64,000 nucleotides of DNA. Source: Bog-756 sp963727955. Its GTDB lineage: Bacteria; Actinomycetota; Acidimicrobiia; Acidimicrobiales; RAAP-2. The stretch is from positions 149,223 to 213,222 of the forward strand of contig CAVSII010000012.1 in the NCBI GenBank assembly GCA_963727955.1, written 5' to 3'. Position numbers and translations under genes: made by a program. This document shows, in pieces, positions 1 to 8,786 of this stretch; position 1 is the stretch's first letter; each line of letters opens with the position of its first letter. Under the pieces are notes generated by a model, which saw nothing but the letters and a program-made list of their open reading frames with translations, was not told the DNA's origin and did not search any database.

Positions 1-168
1 CCTCTCGATGCGGGTCAGCACCTTGGTGGCCCGCGCACATTTGATGTGGACGGCGGGAGCAGGCGACGGGGTGGCCGCCCCGGCCGCGCCGGCGGCCCCG
101 AGGGATAGGGTTCCCACGGCCACCATGGCAGCCGCCACCTTCCGGCCTGAGGGGATCGTCCTGCCCAT
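1..168 (-). CDS. Secreted protein, N-terminal part only
   Basis: The first 56 codons of a minus-strand gene that runs off the left edge. The start is an ATG at 168, preceded by a strong Shine-Dalgarno sequence AAGGAGGT at 176-183. The protein begins MGRTIPSGRK, followed by a hydrophobic Ala/Val/Gly stretch at residues 11-32, which reads as a signal peptide with likely cleavage near AGAAGAA. The next visible part (VHIKCARATKV) is hydrophilic with one cysteine. No domain can be assigned from what is present. Secretion is a confident inference; function is unknown. Confidence 0.7.
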   Translation of the reverse strand, partial: MGRTIPSGRKVAAAMVAVGTLSLGAAGAAGAATPSPAPAVHIKCARATKVLTRIER

Positions 169-175
169 CGGAGCT

Positions 176-183
176 ACCTCCTT
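176..183 (-). promoter_or_regulatory. Strong ribosome binding site
   Basis: AAGGAGGT on the minus strand, 7 nt before the ATG at 168. It fixes the start of the truncated secreted protein and argues against the overlapping plus-strand frame being a gene. Confidence 0.7.
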
Positions 184-362
184 GACGTTCCGGTACCTTC
201 CGGCTCATTCCCTTTATGGCCGATCCGGGTGCGGGAAGGGTGAGGGCGGTGTTATGAACCCGTGAGGCCCGGTGCCGTCCGCCCAATGATGTGGCACTCT
301 CTATGCCAATTGGCCTCAGAGGGCCCACAGCCCGGTCTGAAGCGGGGCCAGTCGAAGGGAGG

Positions 363-1202
363 TCAGCTCCGACGGCTGGGTGACGACGCCGAGTTGCGAT
401 CGAAGATGATGCGGAGGCCGTGCAGGGTGAGCCACGGTTCCACGTATTCGATCTCCTCGGAATAGGGGGAGATCAGCTCGGAGAGGCCGCCGGTGGCCAC
501 CACCGTGCACTCGCCCAAGACGGCTGCGAACCGGCGGCACAACCCGTCGACCTGGGCGGCGAAGCCGTAGAGCGTCCCCGACTGGATCGATTCGACCGTC
601 GACTTCCCGATCACGCTCCTCGGTTCGATGAGCTCGACACGGCGCAGGAGAGCGGCATTGGCGAACAGGGCGTCGAGGCTGATCACCACCCCGGGGACAA
701 TGGCGCCACCGAGGTACTCGCCGGCTTCCGAAATGGCATCGAAGGTGGTGGCGGTGCCCAGGTCGACGACGACGCAGGGACCCCCGAACAGGTCGTGGGC
801 TCCGACGGCGTTGGCGATGCGGTCGGCCCCGACCTCTTTGGGGTTGTCGTAGAGGATGGGCATGCCGCTCTTGACCCCTGGCTCCAGGACGACAGCCGGT
901 ACGTCGAACCACCGCGACACCATCTGGCGCAGATTGGCGGTGACCAACGGCACCGACGAGGTGACGGCGATCCCCGACACGGTGCTGTCCATGTCCAGAC
1001 CGTCGAGGTCGAGCAGTTGGGTCAGGAGCAGGGCATGCTCGTCGGCGGTGCGCTCGGCCACCGTCGAGAGACGCCAGTGGTGGGCCAGCCCGGTCGGTTC
1101 GTTGCCGTCGCGCGGTCCGGTGTCGGCCACCGCTTCGCCCCGATCGTCGGCGAACAGACCGACCACCGTTTCGGTGTTCCCCACGTCGATGGCCAGCAGC
1201 AT
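363..1202 (-). CDS. coaX: Type III pantothenate kinase
   Basis: Phosphorylates pantothenate to 4'-phosphopantothenate, the first committed step of CoA synthesis; cytosolic. The open frame extends further upstream, but the family N-terminus MLLAIDVGNT starts at ATG 1202, 1 nt after the nadC stop. The type III marks are visible: the DVGNT phosphate loop at residues 6-10, GADRIAN in the middle, DLGTATTFD with its catalytic Asp near residue 147, and GGAIVPG. The length of 279 aa is slightly above the usual 255-260 because of a C-terminal tail. It is the last gene of the co-directional nad/pan/fol block, which fits its use of the pantothenate made by panC. Confidence 0.95.
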   Translation of the reverse strand: MLLAIDVGNTETVVGLFADDRGEAVADTGPRDGNEPTGLAHHWRLSTVAERTADEHALLLTQLLDLDGLDMDSTVSGIAVTSSVPLVTANLRQMVSRWFDVPAVVLEPGVKSGMPILYDNPKEVGADRIANAVGAHDLFGGPCVVVDLGTATTFDAISEAGEYLGGAIVPGVVISLDALFANAALLRRVELIEPRSVIGKSTVESIQSGTLYGFAAQVDGLCRRFAAVLGECTVVATGGLSELISPYSEEIEYVEPWLTLHGLRIIFDRNSASSPSRRS

Positions 1203-1203
1203 C

Positions 1204-2125
1204 TCAGCGCTCCTCCGCACCCGGTGGTAGATCGAACCCGATATCGAGCACCGGTGCGGAGTGGGTGAGCGCCCCCACCGACACCAGGTCGGCTCCGGCC
1301 GCGGCCAACAGCGGGGCGCTGTGCAGATCGACCCGGCCGGACACCTCGATGAGGGTCCGGCGACCCGATGCCCGGACCAGGGCCACGCACTCGGCCACCT
1401 GGGCCGGGCCCATGTTGTCGAGCATGACCACACTGGCCCCGGCAGCGACGGCCTCGGCCACCTGGTCGGTTCGGTCGCACTCCACTTCCACCATGCGACC
1501 CGGCCACAGGTCCTTGGCCAGGGCCACCGCTTCGGTCACGGTCAGGCCGTCACGGTGATTGTCCTTGATCAGGACCGCTTCGGACAGGCTGCCCCGGTGG
1601 TTGCGTCCTCCTCCGGCCCGCACGGCGGCCTTCTCGAGGGCGCGCAATCCGGGGGTCGTCTTGCGGGTGTCCAACACTCGGGTCCCGGGATTGGCCTCCT
1701 GCACGGCTGTCACGTAGCGCCGGGTGAGGGTGGCCACCCCGGACAGATGTCCCAGAAAATTCGAGGGCCGTCCGCTCGGCGGTGAGCAGCGAGCGCAGCG
1801 GGCCGCTGACGGTTGCCACCCGATCACCGGCCACCAAGGCGGCACCGTCTCCGTAGTCCCACCGCACCTCGAGGTCGGGATCGACCTGCCGGAACGTCTC
1901 AGTTACACAGGCCGAGCCGGCCAGGACGCCGGGCTGGCGGCTGACCACCGCCAACGTGGTGAAGGCCGTGGCCCGTACCAGCGCGGCCGACAGATCGCCC
2001 AGGGGGAGCAGGTCCTCGGCCAGGGCGCGGGCCACCGCCTCGGTCACCGCCTGACCAGGAGGATCGACCGTGATGGTGGCGCCCGTGCCCACCTGGGTGT
2101 CGAGGGCCGTCCCGTCCGCCACCAC
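1204..2125 (-). CDS. nadC: Nicotinate-nucleotide pyrophosphorylase, frameshifted
   Basis: Converts quinolinate and PRPP to nicotinate mononucleotide, the third step of de novo NAD synthesis. The N-terminal half (TEAVARALAEDLLPLGDLSA to LLTAERTAL) and the C-terminal half (NFLGHLSGVATLTRRYV, TRKTTPGLR, GGGRNHR, IKDNH) lie in different frames. They join exactly if one base is removed near 1760-1763, where CTC-G-AATTTTCTG should read CTC-AATTTTCTG. The likely start is GTG 2125, which overlaps the nadB TAG by one base (TAGTG). The conserved residues of both halves are intact, so this is probably a sequence error or a very recent mutation. Confidence 0.85.
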
Positions 2126-3879
2126 TACCCCGTGGCTTTCGGAACAGGACCACCGTGCCGGTCGTCCGATGGGAGCAGGCCTTCGAGAACGGTGGTGCCG
2201 TTCGGGCCGTGGACGATGCGCGTACGCCACCGGTCGGCGGCCGCCGGGTAATCGCTGCGGGCGTGGGCGCCACGGGTCTCGCACCGGAGGGTGGCGGCGG
2301 TGAGCACCCTCTCCGCCACGGTGAGGAGGTTGAGCAGTTCGCCGTGGGCCCGGTCGACAGGGGCAGCCGTCCCGACGACGCCGGCCATATCGCTCACCGC
2401 GACCCGGGCCGACTCCAGGGAGGCAGCGCTGCGCACGACGCCGGCCCCCTCGATCATGACTCGTTGCAGATGCTCCTGCGTCTTCGATACGTCGGGCCAC
2501 GGATTCGACACCGTGGCCGATGCGGCCGCGGTGACACCGAGCGACGTGGGCGGGTGGCGGTCGGTGCCGGACTGTTGACCGGCGTTTCCCGGGGAGGCCC
2601 GGTGCACCCGGTCGCCCCCACCGAGCAGAGCGCCCATCGCCCCGCTGGGTCGGGCCCCGTCCTGGCCGCCCACGATGGCCTCGGCCAGCCGGGCCCCGAA
2701 CACCATGCCCTCGAGGAGCGAGTTGGAAGCCAGCCGATTGGCTCCGTGCACCCCGGTGCAGGCCACCTCGCCGGCGGCCCACAGGCCGGGGAGAGCGGTC
2801 GCCCCCGAAAGGTCGGTCAGGACCCCACCCGACAGGTAGTGGGCGGCGGGGGCGATGGGCAGCCAGTCGTGCGAGGGATCGAGGCCGATGGCCCGGAGCG
2901 AGGCGGCGATGGTAGGAAAACGGGACTCGAACGACGGGAGGTCGGTGGCGTCGAGCCACAGGTTCTCGACCCCCCGGGCCCGCATCCGCTCGGCCATGGC
3001 CCGACTGACCACGTCTCGTGGCGCCAGCTCGTCGACGAACCGTTCCCCGCGGGCGTCCCGCAACAGTGCGCCGTGACCGCGCAGCGCCTCCGACAGCAGG
3101 GGGCGGGGTATGGCCGGGTGATGGAGGGCGGTGGGGTGAAACTGCATGAACTCGACGTCGGCCACCGGCACCCCAGCCCGGAGGGCCATGGCCACGCCGT
3201 CGGCCGTGGCCTCGATCGGGTTGGTGGTGACGGCGAAGAGCTGCCCGGCCCCGCCGGTGGCCAGAACGGTGTGGGTGGCCCGCACTTCGACCACCCTGCC
3301 TTCGGCGTCGAGAGCCCGCACCCCGCGGCACCGGCCGCCTTCGACCAAGAGGTCGAGGGCGAACCACTGCTCCAGCACGGCGGCGGCTGTGGCCCGGGTG
3401 GCGTCGACCAGGGCCCGCTCCACCTCGGCACCGGTGGCCGCCCCGCCGGCGTGGACGACCCGGGCGGTGGAGTGACCTCCCTCCCGGGCCAGGGCCAGGG
3501 CTCCTCCCGGCTGCCTGTCGAAGACGGCCCCCATGGAAATGAGCTCGCGCACCCGGGTGGGCCCCTCGTCCACCAGAACCCGGACGGCGTCGACGTCGCA
3601 CAGGCCGGCTCCGGCGGCCAGGGTGTCGGCCAGGTGGAGGTCGGTCGAGTCTTCGTCGCCACCGAGCACGGCGGCCACACCCCCCTGAGCCCAACGGGTG
3701 GCCGATTGGGAGAGCTCGGCCTTGGTCAGAACCCCCACCCGGACGGTCCCCGGGTGATCCAGACCTTCCCCGGTGGGAGCCAGGGGTGCGGCCAGTCGTA
3801 CGGCGGCCGACAATCCGGCCACACCGCTGCCCAGGACGAGAACATCGAGAGCGGGCGTGTCCCCGCCAGGCGAACCCAC
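2125..3879 (-). CDS. nadB: L-aspartate oxidase
   Basis: FAD-dependent oxidation of L-aspartate to iminoaspartate, the first step of NAD synthesis. The dinucleotide-binding motif LVLGSGVAGLSAA is near the N-terminus. The succinate dehydrogenase-type flavoprotein motifs follow: RWAQGGVAA, HSTARVVHAGG, LATGGAG, EFMQFHPTALH and GVHGANRLASNSLLEG. The frame is open to 3927, but that start gives a proline-rich extension inside panC. GTG 3879, 7 nt after the panC stop, gives 584 aa, closer to the usual 530-550. No nadA is present in the window. Its neighbours nadC and panC support the assignment. Confidence 0.93.
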   Translation of the reverse strand: MGSPGGDTPALDVLVLGSGVAGLSAAVRLAAPLAPTGEGLDHPGTVRVGVLTKAELSQSATRWAQGGVAAVLGGDEDSTDLHLADTLAAGAGLCDVDAVRVLVDEGPTRVRELISMGAVFDRQPGGALALAREGGHSTARVVHAGGAATGAEVERALVDATRATAAAVLEQWFALDLLVEGGRCRGVRALDAEGRVVEVRATHTVLATGGAGQLFAVTTNPIEATADGVAMALRAGVPVADVEFMQFHPTALHHPAIPRPLLSEALRGHGALLRDARGERFVDELAPRDVVSRAMAERMRARGVENLWLDATDLPSFESRFPTIAASLRAIGLDPSHDWLPIAPAAHYLSGGVLTDLSGATALPGLWAAGEVACTGVHGANRLASNSLLEGMVFGARLAEAIVGGQDGARPSGAMGALLGGGDRVHRASPGNAGQQSGTDRHPPTSLGVTAAASATVSNPWPDVSKTQEHLQRVMIEGAGVVRSAASLESARVAVSDMAGVVGTAAPVDRAHGELLNLLTVAERVLTAATLRCETRGAHARSDYPAAADRWRTRIVHGPNGTTVLEGLLPSDDRHGGPVPKATG

Positions 3880-3886
3880 AGCCCGG

Positions 3887-4891
3887 TCAGCCGGCCGGGG
3901 CGGAGGCGGAGGCGGCGGGCAGGCCACGGCGGGTGTCGAGAGTGTGGGTGTCGAGAGTGTTGGGGTCGAGAGCGTGGGGGTCGAGGTTGTCGATGAGCCG
4001 GACGGGGCCGACGGTGGCGGCGATCAGAAGGCGGAGAGGGCGCCCCGGCGCACACGTGGTGGCCCGCTCCAGGTCGTCGGCATTGACCGCCGCCACATAG
4101 TCGAGCGCCACCTGTGGCTCCAGAGAGACCGCCCGGGCCATGACCACCTCCACGGCATCGGGGTCGGACTCCCCCTGCGCCACCAGGGCGGCCCCCGCTC
4201 GGAGGGCGCGGGACAGGACCACGGCGGCCCGCCTCTCCTCCACCGACAGCCGGACGTTCCTGCTGGACAGGGCCAGGCCGTCGTCATCTCGCACCGTGGG
4301 GCAACCCACGACCTCGGTGGGGAGACAAAGGTCGCGCACCACCTGGCGGACCAGGGCCAGTTGTTGGAAGTCCTTCTCACCGAAGTAGGCCCGGCACCGG
4401 CCGGCCGCGGCCAGCAGCTTGACCACCACGACGGCCACGCCGTCAAAGTGGCCCGGCCGGGACGCCCCCTCCCACCGGCGGGCCAGCGCCGGCACCGACA
4501 CGGTGGTGGCCGGCCCACCCGGACCGTCGGGGTACATTTCGGCGACCGACGGGGCGAACACCAGATGGGCACCGGCGGCGGCGATCACATCGAGGTCGGC
4601 CTCGAAGGTCCGGGGGTACCGGTCGAGGTCGGCGGCATCGCCGAACTGGGTGGGATTCACGAAGATGGACACGGCCACAACGTCGCACTGACGGCCCGCT
4701 TCCACGATGAGTGACCGGTGGCCTTCGTGGAGGGCGCCCATGGTGGGGACGACGCCCACCGTCCGACCGGAGAGACGGATGGCGTCCAGAGCCCGGGCGT
4801 AGTCGTCGACCGTCTCGAAGACAGCCAGGCGAGAAACAGAACTGCGGCTGGCGGCGGTCGGTGGTGCCACCTCGCTGATCACCGTGCTCAT
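3887..4891 (-). CDS. panC: Pantothenate synthetase
   Basis: ATP-dependent condensation of pantoate with beta-alanine to pantothenate. Visible family motifs are PTMGALHEGH (first nucleotide-binding motif), IFVNPTQFG, PGHFDGVAVVVVKL, YFGEKDFQQL and the KMSKS-like segment LALSSRNVRL. At 334 aa it is about 45 residues longer than typical, with an N-terminal leader and a C-terminal tail encoded by a 15-bp tandem repeat. The start ATG 4891 overlaps the stop of the DUF2520 gene by 4 nt. No panD is seen next to it. Confidence 0.95.
   Translation of the reverse strand: MSTVISEVAPPTAASRSSVSRLAVFETVDDYARALDAIRLSGRTVGVVPTMGALHEGHRSLIVEAGRQCDVVAVSIFVNPTQFGDAADLDRYPRTFEADLDVIAAAGAHLVFAPSVAEMYPDGPGGPATTVSVPALARRWEGASRPGHFDGVAVVVVKLLAAAGRCRAYFGEKDFQQLALVRQVVRDLCLPTEVVGCPTVRDDDGLALSSRNVRLSVEERRAAVVLSRALRAGAALVAQGESDPDAVEVVMARAVSLEPQVALDYVAAVNADDLERATTCAPGRPLRLLIAATVGPVRLIDNLDPHALDPNTLDTHTLDTRRGLPAASASAPAG
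3931..3990. repeat. 15-bp tandem repeat in the panC 3' end
   Basis: Four 15-bp units of the type GGGTGTCGAGAGTGT; the first two are identical and the last two diverged. The array is in frame and encodes the repetitive LDTHTLDT-type tail of PanC, just upstream of the nadB start. Unit number could vary between strains. Confidence 0.85.
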
Positions 4892-5751
4892 GCCACGTCC
4901 TCCTCGGCCAACTCTTCCTGGGCCACACCCACTCCGGGCATGTCCGCCTCTTCCACAGCCACCTCGGCCGTGCAGAGAGTGTCCCCGAAGGCGCCAGTGG
5001 CCGGCCGATCCAGGCCGGTCGTCGGTTCGAGCGAGAGGCGCCGAGCCAGCCCGACCAAAGCGTCGTAGGCAGCCAGTTCGCTGCGGTGTCCGGCCATCGA
5101 CCCCAGCACCCTCCGGTGTCCCTCCACCGTGTCCCAGTCACCCCGGGCCGCCGGACCGGTGAGGGCCCGGCGCGGGCCCAGGCTGAGGGCGTCGTCGGTG
5201 GCCGCCCGCATGAGGCCGGCAAAGGCGTCGAGGGGGAGGCCGGCGGTGGCCGCCACCCGCTCGACCTGGCCGATGAGGGCCACCATGTGGTTGGCGGCGA
5301 TGGCCGCGGCGGCGTGATAGGCGGTGCGGTGGCTGTCCTCGACGGTCACCGCCCTGCCCCCCAGAGCCCCGACGATCTGCCGGGTGACCGGGTCACCGGC
5401 CACAGCGAAGGTCACCCCGGAGCCCAGTCGCTGGGCACCGATGGCCGGGTTGGGCAGGGGGACCAGCGGATGGAGCGAACCCCGGCGGGGGTGGGATCCG
5501 AGCACTTCGAGCCCCAGCGATCCCGACAGGTGGACAACGACGGTGGTCGGGACCGGAGCGACCAGGGAGGCCACCCGCGCCACCTCATCGTCTGGGGTGG
5601 CGACAAACAGCAGGTCGACACCGAAAGCGGCGTCGACCACCGCATGGTGACGACCGAGGATGCCCTTCGGTGTGAAGCCATCCACCGTTCCCAGGGCGGC
5701 GGCAAGAGAGCTGCCGGCCCGCCCGGGCCCGATGATACGGAATGTGGTCAC
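4888..5751 (-). CDS. Rossmann-like DUF2520 protein
   Basis: An NAD(P)-binding protein of the type often annotated as Rossmann-like/DUF2520. The N-terminus has the fold's glycine motif, FRIIGPGRAGSSLAAAL, and the substrate-binding part includes LHPLVPLPNP and YHAAAAIAANHMVAL, resembling 6-phosphogluconate dehydrogenase-like oxidoreductases. The chosen start is GTG 5751, directly before TTFRIIGPG; longer starts add a sequence without Rossmann features. It is coupled to panC by a 4-nt overlap, so a role in pantoate or pantothenate metabolism (for example a ketopantoate-reductase-like step) is tempting but unproven. Confidence 0.8.
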   Translation of the reverse strand: MTTFRIIGPGRAGSSLAAALGTVDGFTPKGILGRHHAVVDAAFGVDLLFVATPDDEVARVASLVAPVPTTVVVHLSGSLGLEVLGSHPRRGSLHPLVPLPNPAIGAQRLGSGVTFAVAGDPVTRQIVGALGGRAVTVEDSHRTAYHAAAAIAANHMVALIGQVERVAATAGLPLDAFAGLMRAATDDALSLGPRRALTGPAARGDWDTVEGHRRVLGSMAGHRSELAAYDALVGLARRLSLEPTTGLDRPATGAFGDTLCTAEVAVEEADMPGVGVAQEELAEEDVA

Positions 5752-5818
5752 GAGACCCCTTTCGACGTTCCAGCCCCCGCAGGGTGCCGTTCGCATCAGA
5801 GAATCTTGGTGGATCAGT

Positions 5819-6319
5819 TCACAGTGTACCCACGACCTCGACCTGGCCACCAGCGGCGGCAATGGCCTCGGCGTCGACCAGGTCGGGAGCCAGCTCGGCC
5901 AGGGGGGCCAGGACGAACCGCCGTTCCCGCCACCGGGGATGGGGCACGGTCAGCTCCGGGCTGTCGAGGGCCAGCCCGTCCACCCACAGCACGTCGGCGT
6001 CGAGAGTCCGTGGGCCCCAGCGGGCAGCCCGCACCCGACCGGCGGCCGCCTCCAATCGTCGACACTCCTCCAGCAGCCGGTAGGGATCCGTGCCCGGCGC
6101 CAGCACCAGCTCCACCACCACGTTGAGATAGGGCCCCTGACCGGGTGGCCCCCCGACAGGGGAGGTCTCGTACACCCGCGATACGGCCGTCACCGGGGCT
6201 CGGCTCCCGGCCCGTAGCTGGTCGACGGCCCGGCGCAGGTGGGCCCAGCGGTCTCCGAGATTGGAGCCCAGTCCCAGAAAGGCCCGGACCGACGGCGATT
6301 CCTGGCCGGCGATCGTCAC
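5819..6319 (-). CDS. folK: HPPK, 2-amino-4-hydroxy-6-hydroxymethyldihydropteridine pyrophosphokinase
   Basis: Transfers pyrophosphate from ATP to 6-hydroxymethyl-dihydropterin in folate synthesis. The diagnostic LGLGSNLGDR motif is at residues 15-24, and the RWGPRTLDADVLWVDG and VPHPRWRERRFVLAPLAEL motifs carry the Mg-binding Asp pair. It has 166 aa, as expected. The GTG start at 6319 overlaps the folB stop by 4 nt (GTGA). Confidence 0.95.
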   Translation of the reverse strand: MTIAGQESPSVRAFLGLGSNLGDRWAHLRRAVDQLRAGSRAPVTAVSRVYETSPVGGPPGQGPYLNVVVELVLAPGTDPYRLLEECRRLEAAAGRVRAARWGPRTLDADVLWVDGLALDSPELTVPHPRWRERRFVLAPLAELAPDLVDAEAIAAAGGQVEVVGTL

Positions 6320-6738
6320 CGGCTTCGGGTGATCAGAACCCCGACGGTGGCGATGTCGACAGTGAGCGGGGGCTGCAGTTTGCGCAGGGCCACGCTCACC
6401 GCGGTGATGCGGGTATCGCAGGCCAACACGGCCTCCGCCACCGCCGCCGCCAACGCCTCCAGCAGATCGAACGACCGGGCCCCACCCACCACGGTGACCG
6501 CAGCATCGGCTACCTCCCCGTAGTCGACGGTGTCGGCCAAGGCGTCGCTCCGGGCGGCGGGGGCCAGGTCCACGGCCAGGTCGAGATCCATCTCGAAGGG
6601 TTGGGCCCCGTCTTTCTCCTCGGCCAGCACACCGTGGACGCCGAAGACCCGCACGCCTCGCAGCTGGATGGTGTCTCCGCCCTGCCCGCCCGGTCCGCCC
6701 TGCCCGCCGGTCCCCACACCGCCGGCCAAAGCCGTCAC
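6316..6738 (-). CDS. folB: Dihydroneopterin aldolase
   Basis: Cleaves 7,8-dihydroneopterin to 6-hydroxymethyl-dihydropterin and glycolaldehyde. Family features are LRGVRVFGVHGVLAEEKDGAQPFEMDL, TVDYGEVA and a C-terminal PPLTVDIATVGVLI, in a protein of 140 aa. GTG 6738 was chosen because AGGAG lies 7 nt upstream. There is a short Gly-rich insertion (GGVGTGGQGGPGGQGG) before the conserved core. It sits between folK and the phosphatase-like gene. Confidence 0.93.
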   Translation of the reverse strand: MTALAGGVGTGGQGGPGGQGGDTIQLRGVRVFGVHGVLAEEKDGAQPFEMDLDLAVDLAPAARSDALADTVDYGEVADAAVTVVGGARSFDLLEALAAAVAEAVLACDTRITAVSVALRKLQPPLTVDIATVGVLITRSR

Positions 6739-6769
6739 CGATGGACTCCTGGCAGCCCCGGAGCGGGAC

Positions 6770-7315
6770 TCACCCGCCGGCGAGCGGGTTGTCGGCTCCG
6801 CCGGGCTGCACCGGTGCCGGGGAGAGCTCGGCGGCAAAGGCCACCAGCTCACGACCGCTCGGGCCCATGGGATGGCCGGTCATGTGCTCGAGCACGGTGA
6901 TGGCCTGGGGACCGTTGGGCAGCCGCTCCGACCAGAGCAGGTAACCGGCCATCACCCCGGTGACCCGGTCGCCGAGCTCCTCTTGGTGGATGAGGACGCG
7001 CTCCCCGGCGCCCAGGCGTGTGTGCAGCTCCCGGTAGAGGTCGGCCAGCATGGCACGCGCATCCCCCGACGGCGGAAGAGGAAAGTGCACGCTGGCCATC
7101 GACTTCTCCTCGTAGGCCTGCAGATTGTGCGAGGAGGGCAGCAAGGAGACCACCCGGGTGAATCCCTGTACCTGGAGCCAGATGATCTCCTCCTGGCGCC
7201 TCACCTTCCGGTGGTTGGGGGCGAAGCCGCCGGGCCGTTCGCTCATGGCCAGTCGGTCCTTGATCACCCAGGTGAAATTGCGAGGGGGGATTCCCGCCGC
7301 CCACTTGCCCTTCAC
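6770..7315 (-). CDS. Tyrosine/dual-specificity phosphatase-fold protein lacking the catalytic cysteine
   Basis: 181 aa, GTG start at 7315 overlapping the folP stop by 4 nt (GTGA). The pattern resembles small dual-specificity phosphatases: an N-terminal GIPPRNFTWVIKDRLAMSERPGG, then EEIIWLQVQGFTRVVSLLP, VHFPLPPSGDARAM, and the P-loop position ERVLIHQEELGDRVTGVMAGYLL. In active enzymes the loop reads HC-x5-R; here it is H-Q-EELGD-R, so the nucleophilic Cys is replaced by Gln while His and Arg are kept. It is therefore probably catalytically dead, perhaps a binding or regulatory protein. The assignment is by motif inspection only. Its position inside the fol operon suggests a link to folate or GTP metabolism. 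Confidence 0.7.
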   Translation of the reverse strand: MKGKWAAGIPPRNFTWVIKDRLAMSERPGGFAPNHRKVRRQEEIIWLQVQGFTRVVSLLPSSHNLQAYEEKSMASVHFPLPPSGDARAMLADLYRELHTRLGAGERVLIHQEELGDRVTGVMAGYLLWSERLPNGPQAITVLEHMTGHPMGPSGRELVAFAAELSPAPVQPGGADNPLAGG

Positions 7316-8148
7316 GTCGGGACCCCCGCAGACTGGTGGCGGCTGATCCCGCCCGGACCCACCAGCACCGCCGCCTGCACGGTGGCGGCCACGTCGTGGG
7401 TCCGCACCATGCGCGCTCCCTGGCTCATGGCCCAGGTGGCGGTGGCCAACGAGCCGGCCAGGCGCTGGTCCACGGCCAGCGGCTGTCCGGGGGCCACAGC
7501 GGCCAGATGGCCGAGGAAGGTCTTGCGGCTGGTCCCCACCACTACCGGGTAACCGGTGTTCACCAGGTCCTTCAGGGAGGCCAGCAGACGGACGTTGTGG
7601 TCCACGGTCTTGCCGAAGCCGATGCCGGGGTCGATCCACACCTCACCCACCCCGCCGGCCCGGGCTTGGCCGGCCCGCTCGACCAACATCCCGGTCACCT
7701 CGGCCACCACGTCGTCGTAGTGCGGATCGGTCTGCATGGTCGTCGGAGTGCCCTGGCGGTGCATGGCCACCCATCCGGCGCCCGTCCGGGCGGCCACCGG
7801 CCACAGGGAGGCGGACACGTCGTTGATGAGCGAGGCACCTGCCTCTACGGCTGCCTCGGCCACATCCTCCTTGGTGGTGTCGATGGAGATCCTGACCTGG
7901 CCGGCCAGCGCCTCGATGACCGGCACAACCCGGCGCAGCTCCTCGTCGACCGACACCGGATGGGCCCCCGGCCTGGTCGATTCGCCGCCCACGTCGACCA
8001 CATCGGCCCCCTCTTCGATCAGCACCCGGCCCCGGGCGATGGCCCGATCCCGGTCGGCCCATAGGCCGCCGTCGGAGAACGAGTCGGGGGTGACGTTGAG
8101 GATCCCCATCACCAGGGGGTGCTCCTCGGTGTTGCTCGGCTCGGTCAT
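7312..8148 (-). CDS. folP: Dihydropteroate synthase
   Basis: Joins the pterin pyrophosphate with p-aminobenzoate; the target of sulfonamides. Motifs are VMGILNVTPDSFSDGG near residues 13-28, DVGGESTRPGA, ISIDTTKEDVAEAAVEAGASLINDVS, WIDPGIGFGKTVDHN and VVGTSRKTF. The chosen start ATG 8148 gives 278 aa, normal for the family; upstream codons in the same frame read through folE. It is placed between folE and folB as in many actinobacterial folate operons. Confidence 0.96.
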   Translation of the reverse strand: MTEPSNTEEHPLVMGILNVTPDSFSDGGLWADRDRAIARGRVLIEEGADVVDVGGESTRPGAHPVSVDEELRRVVPVIEALAGQVRISIDTTKEDVAEAAVEAGASLINDVSASLWPVAARTGAGWVAMHRQGTPTTMQTDPHYDDVVAEVTGMLVERAGQARAGGVGEVWIDPGIGFGKTVDHNVRLLASLKDLVNTGYPVVVGTSRKTFLGHLAAVAPGQPLAVDQRLAGSLATATWAMSQGARMVRTHDVAATVQAAVLVGPGGISRHQSAGVPT

Positions 8149-8201
8149 CGGGCCACAGCGTAAACCAGCCCGCGCTGGCCCGCCGCCGGCACTGGAGGCG
8201 A

Positions 8202-8771
8202 TCAGCGACCGTGGACGAACGCCATAGCCTCGGCCCGGGTCGAGGCATCGTTGCGGAAGAGACCCCGGACGGCCGAGGTCACCGTGGTGGTACCCGGCTT
8301 CTTGACACCGCGCATGGACATGCACAGGTGTTCGGCCTCTACCACCACCAACACCCCTTGGGGGAGGAGGGCTTCCTCGATGGCATCGGCGATCTCGGTG
8401 GTCATGCGCTCTTGGACCTGGAGGCGTTTGGCGAAACCGTCCACCAGACGGGCCAGTTTGGAGAGACCGGTGATGCGACCGTCGTCGCCGGGAATGTAGG
8501 CCACGTGGGCTCGTCCGATGAAGGGGATCATGTGGTGCTCGCACAACGAGGCGAACGGTATGTCCCGCACCATCACCATTTCGTCGTGTTCGGCGGCGAA
8601 GGTGACCTCGAGATGGTCTGCCGGGTTCTCGCCCAACCCGGCGAACAGCTCCACGTAGCTCCGGGCCACCCGTTCCGGCGTCCGGAGTAGTCCGTCGCGG
8701 GTGGGGTCCTCACCGATAGCACTGAGAATCTCGAGGATGGCCCGCTCGACGCGGGCGGTGTCGACCGTCAC
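8202..8771 (-). CDS. folE: GTP cyclohydrolase I
   Basis: Converts GTP to 7,8-dihydroneopterin triphosphate, the entry step of folate synthesis. Zinc and active-site residues are in IPFASLCEHHMIPF and EAEHLCMSMRGVKKPG (Cys and His ligands intact), with GLSKLARLVDGFAKRLQVQERMT between. It is 189 aa with a GTG start at 8771, 15 nt after the hpt stop. In other actinobacteria ftsH often separates hpt and folE; it is absent here. Confidence 0.96.
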   Translation of the reverse strand: MTVDTARVERAILEILSAIGEDPTRDGLLRTPERVARSYVELFAGLGENPADHLEVTFAAEHDEMVMVRDIPFASLCEHHMIPFIGRAHVAYIPGDDGRITGLSKLARLVDGFAKRLQVQERMTTEIADAIEEALLPQGVLVVVEAEHLCMSMRGVKKPGTTTVTSAVRGLFRNDASTRAEAMAFVHGR

Positions 8772-8786
8772 CGGGGGCGTACAGAC

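Noticed and set aside
8..265. Plus-strand frame at the left edge
   Set aside because: Its sequence is unlike a protein, and the minus strand has a signal peptide with a strong ribosome site over the same bases.
2155..3996. Long plus-strand frame opposite nadB and panC
   Set aside because: Composition is the antisense shadow of high-GC coding; both real genes have clear motifs on the other strand.
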